From assembly GCA_028023455.1 (NCBI GenBank), contig JAQFVV010000151.1, positions 1,977,097 through 2,041,096 of the forward strand: DNA of 64,000 nt, written 5' to 3'. A model generated the notes under the pieces. It saw only the letters and a program-made list of their open reading frames with translations, made no database searches and had not been told where the DNA came from. Numbering within the stretch: position 1 is the first letter of the stretch; each line of letters starts with the position of its first letter. Below are positions 63,463 to 64,000 of this stretch, piece after piece. The stretch comes from Epiperipatus broadwayi (Eukaryota; Onychophora; Udeonychophora; Euonychophora; Peripatidae). The translations under genes and the position numbers were made by a program.

Positions 63463-63794
63463 GTATTACATTGATTTCTGGTAATTTATTTTAGTTTAAA
63501 TGAACGGATACTTATGTATTTGTTTAAGTAAAAGTTTGATTTTTATTTTATTAAATTCTATGATTTAAATGACGATTATTATTGGTACCAAAGCCAAAAC
63601 TAGAAATGTGTAAAAAGACACTGTTATTAAAATGCACAGTTTTTAAAATTATTATTTCGATAATGTGTATGTAGCAAAGTGTTTTCTTCATTTATTTATT
63701 CAAAATAAAAGTTGACATTTTTTTGAGTGACCAACTATTGCTTGAGGAAAGGAGAGATTGTTAGGAAAATGTTTCTGATAGCAAATCTATTTCC

Positions 63795-64000
63795 GCTACT
63801 CCAATTCTTTCATTTAGCATAAGCTTGGGCTATCAATAGATGCCAGAAAGTGATACTGTACTTAATAAGATCTTATCAGCAATATTCTCTCGATATCCTC
63901 AGACTAGTTTCTAGTTTAAGGCTTTCATCGGTGGGGAATTGTGAATCTGGAATTTAGTGTACCCAGATTTTTTGGACCTAATGCACCTTTCCTTCAATAA
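63795..64000. repeat. Family A fragment, diverged, running off the window
   Basis: Words tatcaatagatgccagaaag, gatatcctcagactagtttc and ggacctaatgcacc follow the family order. It is about 75-80% similar to the copies at 53908 and 61426 by eye. Confidence 0.65.
63893..63938 (-). ncRNA. Hammerhead ribozyme-like motif, family A (diverged)
   Basis: On the minus strand CCCCA is followed by CCGATGA (63931-63925, one core change), a stem II region, GAAA, palindrome ACTAGT (63908-63903), C, TGAGGA. Stem I pairs with one mismatch. Confidence 0.5.

Larger units (their letters stand above)
61426..62327. repeat. Family A long foldback (902 bp) with two intact hammerhead cores
   Basis: A full left arm (61461-61839) is followed by the monomer end (tagtgttaaaccactaagc), then a second family-A start (61864-61937), which joins at 61938 to an inverted right arm (61938-62330). 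Arms are about 95% complementary. Flanks carry AACATATGTAT (61415-61425) and AACATGTGTAT (62328-62338), an 11-bp duplication with one change. The order start-end-start-inverted body is what template switching on a head-to-tail dimer or circular RNA would give; that mechanism is inference. Confidence 0.85.
52664..63312 (+). other. Intron 12 (10.6 kb, the longest)
   Basis: It holds family-A dimers at 53908 and 61426, an antisense RTE 3' end, three local tandem duplications, an unusual GC-richer island (56085-57870), palindromes, SINE-like units, a family-G hairpin and a family-B fragment. 52680-53880, 60140-61030 and 62600-63300 show only AT-rich sequence and homopolymers. Confidence 0.65.
63463..64000 (+). 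other. 3' UTR or intron 13, with a family A fragment
   Basis: An AT-rich sequence with no clear AATAAA cleavage context is followed by family-A sequence from about 63795. Whether this is UTR or intron depends on the exon m ending. Confidence 0.5.

Overview
The window is AT-rich animal nuclear DNA, roughly 70% A+T by eye. It has GT-AG introns of 0.26 to 10.6 kb, decayed metazoan transposons and tRNA-like SINEs. I read it as an invertebrate bilaterian (mollusc or chelicerate would fit) but cannot name the species.

One protein-coding gene spans the window on the + strand. Thirteen exons (about 238 to 63462) join in perfect phase into some 617 codons of coiled coil. They match, block by block and in order, the C-terminal two thirds of the KIF7/KIF27/Costal-2 kinesin-4 family, the Hedgehog-pathway and ciliary kinesins. 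The motor domain must lie upstream of base 1. The end of the protein is either in the last exon (stop at 63492-63494) or just beyond the window.

Everything else is intron, and the introns are packed with mobile DNA. Recognisable pieces are a Tc1/mariner remnant (intron 1), several decayed LINEs (five RTE-like pieces on both strands), a Tigger/pogo-like element with TA duplication and near-matching ends (28040-29006), a hAT element with a perfect 8-bp duplication (50771-51495), tRNA-type SINEs, local tandem duplications and a GAGCATGCTC repeat cluster. A head-to-head pair of Penelope-like element (PLE) fragments lies at 41345-43430, with RT-thumb and GIY-YIG endonuclease remains.

The most notable layer is a set of short non-coding repeat families (called A, B, C, F, G here) that are usually organised as inverted repeats. 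They carry hammerhead ribozyme (HHR) cores of the form CUGANGA - stem II - GAAA, with a self-complementary stem III followed by the UH cleavage site. The best are at 31007-31052 (perfect core, 6-bp stem II), 62170-62211 (+) and 61580-61620 (-). The PLE fragments have the same kind of motif just downstream of their GIY-YIG domain (43365-43411 + and 41360-41405 -). Family A and F copies have direct-repeat flanks of 10-18 bp, and family A occurs as head-to-tail dimers and as a secondary insertion inside the PLE. Together this looks like non-autonomous HHR retroelements ('retrozymes') coexisting with a candidate autonomous PLE partner, all inside one kinesin gene.
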